Notes under the pieces: model-generated
Told to the model about the DNA's origin: nothing
Databases searched by the model: none
Seen by the model: only the letters and a program-made list of their open reading frames with translations
Shown: piece by piece, positions 5,344 through 6,629 of the stretch
How the letters are laid out: each line of letters opens with the position of its first letter
Numbering within the stretch: the first letter of the stretch is position 1
Position numbers and translations under genes: made by a program
Source of the DNA: Syntrophobacter sp. DG_60
Lineage (GTDB): Bacteria; Desulfobacterota; Desulfofervidia; Desulfofervidales; DG-60
Reading direction: 5' to 3'
DNA length: 6,629 nt
NCBI GenBank assembly: GCA_001304365.1
Contig: LJNA01000092.1
Location: 1-6,629, forward strand

Positions 5344-5562
5344 ATGTCTAGTAGAGAAGATTGTGCTAATGCAACTGGAGAATTAAATACTTTTCTTAAG
5401 GAAATACCAGATAATATTAATGAAATTTATAAAAAAGCCCAAAAATTGGATAAAAAATCAATTTTATTTTTTAAACAAAATCCAAATTATGGGATAAAAA
5501 GAATATTTTTTGAAGGTAGACTTTACACATTGGATGAATTATTAAATTTACCAAAAAAGTAA
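5344..5562 (+). CDS. Small hypothetical protein, first gene of the sigma-54 operon
   Basis: This encodes a 72-residue protein that I do not recognise. The start is secure: AAGGAGG (5332-5338) lies five bases before the ATG, downstream of a perfect sigma-54 promoter. The protein is soluble and highly charged, with no signal peptide or membrane helix. A probable helix spans residues 10-35 (LNTFLKEIPDNINEIYKKAQ), followed by an aromatic and basic segment (ILFFKQNPNYGIKRIFF, 40-56) and a short final helix LDELLNL (63-69). The gene is visibly richer in A and T than its neighbours, with long A runs, which may mean a different origin. It lies 64 bases ahead of the L,D-transpeptidase gene with no terminator between them, so co-transcription is likely. 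A regulatory or partner role for that enzyme is possible but unproven. Confidence 0.75.
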   Translation: MSSREDCANATGELNTFLKEIPDNINEIYKKAQKLDKKSILFFKQNPNYGIKRIFFEGRLYTLDELLNLPKK

Positions 5563-5625
5563 ATTAAAAAAAATAAAATGAAAAATAAAAATCTGTGGCT
5601 TGGACATAAAATAGAAAGGTAGGTA

Positions 5626-6480
5626 ATGATGATAAAAAATATCTTTAATTTTCTCTCTGTCATTGTAATCTTGGCGCTGCTTCTTTTTCCCAGAAGAATT
5701 ATACCACGTCTTAATTTCAAAAGAGCTAGAGACTTATTTGGATATTCCTCTTTAGTTTTTTTAGTCATTATTCTTCAGAATCTTTTCTCCCTTGGCTATG
5801 CCAACGGTTTTAAGGAAACTCCTTTTAATAATAAAGACCTTCTCAGGCACATAAAAATTCTTTATTCGGAATTAGGTTTTTCAGAAGAGGTATTATCCTT
5901 TCAAGCCTTTCAATTGTCACTTACAGCTTATTACATCACCTTAGGGGAAAACCCTGTAAAAAGACCAAACCTGTTGACCATCATTGATTATACTAAACCC
6001 TGTAATAAAGAGAGATTTTTTACAATTGATCTTAGGAACAAGAGAATTGTCCTTAAAGAATTAGTGTCTCATGGTAGAAAATCTGGCAGTAGGTATGCAA
6101 GAAGTTTTTCAAATAAACCACGATCCCTGAAAAGTTCTATAGGACTATATATTACCTTAGAAGCATATTGGGGGAAGTACGGCTACTCTTTGAGACTAAG
6201 GGGGTTAGAAAGAGGATATAATGATAATGCTGAAAGAAGAAATATTGTGATTCACGAGGCAGGGTATGTAAATAAGAAAATGGCTAGCAACTCTGGCTGC
6301 ATTGACACAAGTTGGGGATGTCTTGTTGTCTCATTAGGTAGTGCTAAAAAGGTCATTGATACAATTAAAAACGGCTCAGTCCTATTTATATACTATCCCT
6401 TAAAGGGGTATCTCCAGAAATCTGAGTATACCAATTCAGGAAAAGCAGCTACGGTATTTAATCAATTTGAATTTGATTGA
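5626..6480 (+). CDS. Membrane-anchored murein L,D-transpeptidase-family protein (YkuD-like)
   Basis: This encodes a 284-residue protein whose C-terminal two thirds matches the murein L,D-transpeptidase catalytic family (the PF13645-type branch of YkuD). These enzymes use a cysteine to form or exchange 3-3 cross-links, or attach partners, in peptidoglycan outside the cytoplasm. Visible family features are IIDYTKP (119-125), ARSFSNKPRSLKSSIGLY (158-175), GKYGYSLRLRGLERGYNDNA (183-202), the catalytic-His strand RNIVIHEAGYV (205-215, His210) and the cysteine motif SWGC (229-232, Cys232). Two hydrophobic segments precede this (8-22 and 39-57), separated by an arginine-rich loop. They place the catalytic part in the periplasm as a two-helix anchor, although the second could be a signal peptide ending near YANG. 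ATG codons at 5626 and 5629 both follow an AAAGGTAGG-like ribosome site, and either may be used. It is the second gene after the sigma-54 promoter. Confidence 0.88.
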   Translation: MMIKNIFNFLSVIVILALLLFPRRIIPRLNFKRARDLFGYSSLVFLVIILQNLFSLGYANGFKETPFNNKDLLRHIKILYSELGFSEEVLSFQAFQLSLTAYYITLGENPVKRPNLLTIIDYTKPCNKERFFTIDLRNKRIVLKELVSHGRKSGSRYARSFSNKPRSLKSSIGLYITLEAYWGKYGYSLRLRGLERGYNDNAERRNIVIHEAGYVNKKMASNSGCIDTSWGCLVVSLGSAKKVIDTIKNGSVLFIYYPLKGYLQKSEYTNSGKAATVFNQFEFD

Positions 6481-6488
6481 TGCCTAGC

Positions 6489-6514
6489 AAGGGAGCCTGT
6501 CGAAAAAATCCCTT
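6489..6514 (+). terminator. Weak hairpin downstream of the transpeptidase gene
   Basis: AAGGGA (6489-6494) can pair with TCCCTT (6509-6514) around a 14-base loop, nine bases after the stop codon. The stem is short and no T-run follows, so it is at best a poor intrinsic terminator. A second six-base stem, GGTAAT with ATTACC (6539-6544 and 6555-6560), follows and is also without a T-run. Confidence 0.25.
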
Positions 6515-6569
6515 AATAAAGCCTTCTGTTTGGTTTCAGGTAATCTTTTAGTGAATTACCAAAGGTAAA

Positions 6570-6613
6570 TCATGATTATTCCAGTCTTTAAGTTAAACTT
6601 ACAGTAATCATGA
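6570..6613. repeat. Nine-base inverted repeat near the window end
   Basis: TCATGATTA (6570-6578) is repeated in reverse complement as TAATCATGA (6605-6613), with 26 bases between. The spacer contains a further short symmetric element (AAGTT-A-AACTT, 6590-6600). No gene is visible here before the window ends. It could be an operator pair for a gene beyond the right edge or a long-loop structure; the purpose is unknown. Confidence 0.4.
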
Positions 6614-6629
6614 ATTCAACATTTATACT

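Noticed and set aside
5523..5768. Minus-strand open frame of 81 codons across the operon junction
   Set aside because: It is antisense to the transpeptidase start and the end of the 72-residue gene. The phenylalanine- and isoleucine-rich product comes from the complement of A-rich DNA.
1..6629. CRISPR array, tRNA, rRNA, insertion sequence or prophage
   Set aside because: I saw no regularly spaced repeats, no tRNA-like cloverleaf or CCA end, no transposase or integrase, and no ribosomal RNA sequence.

Overview
The window looks like a piece of chromosome from an AT-rich Gram-negative bacterium, probably anaerobic and possibly thermophilic (Desulfobacterota or Nitrospirota-like lineages fit best). 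This is inference from gene content: an archaeal/thermophile-type bifunctional fructose-1,6-bisphosphate aldolase/phosphatase, a flavin-dependent thymidylate synthase (ThyX), c-di-GMP proteins (GGDEF, PilZ), a textbook sigma-54 promoter, and a YkuD-type L,D-transpeptidase. I cannot name the species. No rRNA, tRNA, CRISPR array or intact mobile element was seen.

Layout. 1-147 is the 3' end of a GGDEF (diguanylate cyclase) gene. Converging on it is a PilZ-domain c-di-GMP receptor gene (260-652, minus). A gene-poor stretch (653-961) carries a decayed minus-strand reading frame and short heptamer-like repeats. The centre is a divergent pair: on the minus strand (962-2869) a 635-residue protein that fuses a complete, catalytically intact FBP aldolase/phosphatase to a SorC/CggR-type sugar-phosphate-binding domain without a helix-turn-helix; on the plus strand thyX (2956-3579). 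The two genes are driven by back-to-back promoters whose -10 boxes overlap.

Right of thyX the minus strand carries a small two-helix membrane protein gene broken by a single-base frameshift (3608-3851) and a predicted permuted papain-fold (YiiX/NlpC-P60-like) cysteine hydrolase (4181-4768). Small, doubtful reading frames lie between them. A 575-base non-coding stretch (4769-5343) ends in a perfect -24/-12 sigma-54 promoter, with a 12-bp palindrome upstream that could be an activator site. This promoter heads a probable two-gene operon: an unrecognised, very AT-rich 72-residue protein and a membrane-anchored murein L,D-transpeptidase (5626-6480). The last 150 bases hold only weak inverted repeats.

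The most noteworthy item is the enzyme/sensor fusion. CggR-type domains are known to bind fructose-1,6-bisphosphate and related sugar phosphates, and FBP is the intermediate made and consumed by the fused gluconeogenic enzyme. The domain may therefore have been recruited as a built-in metabolite sensor.
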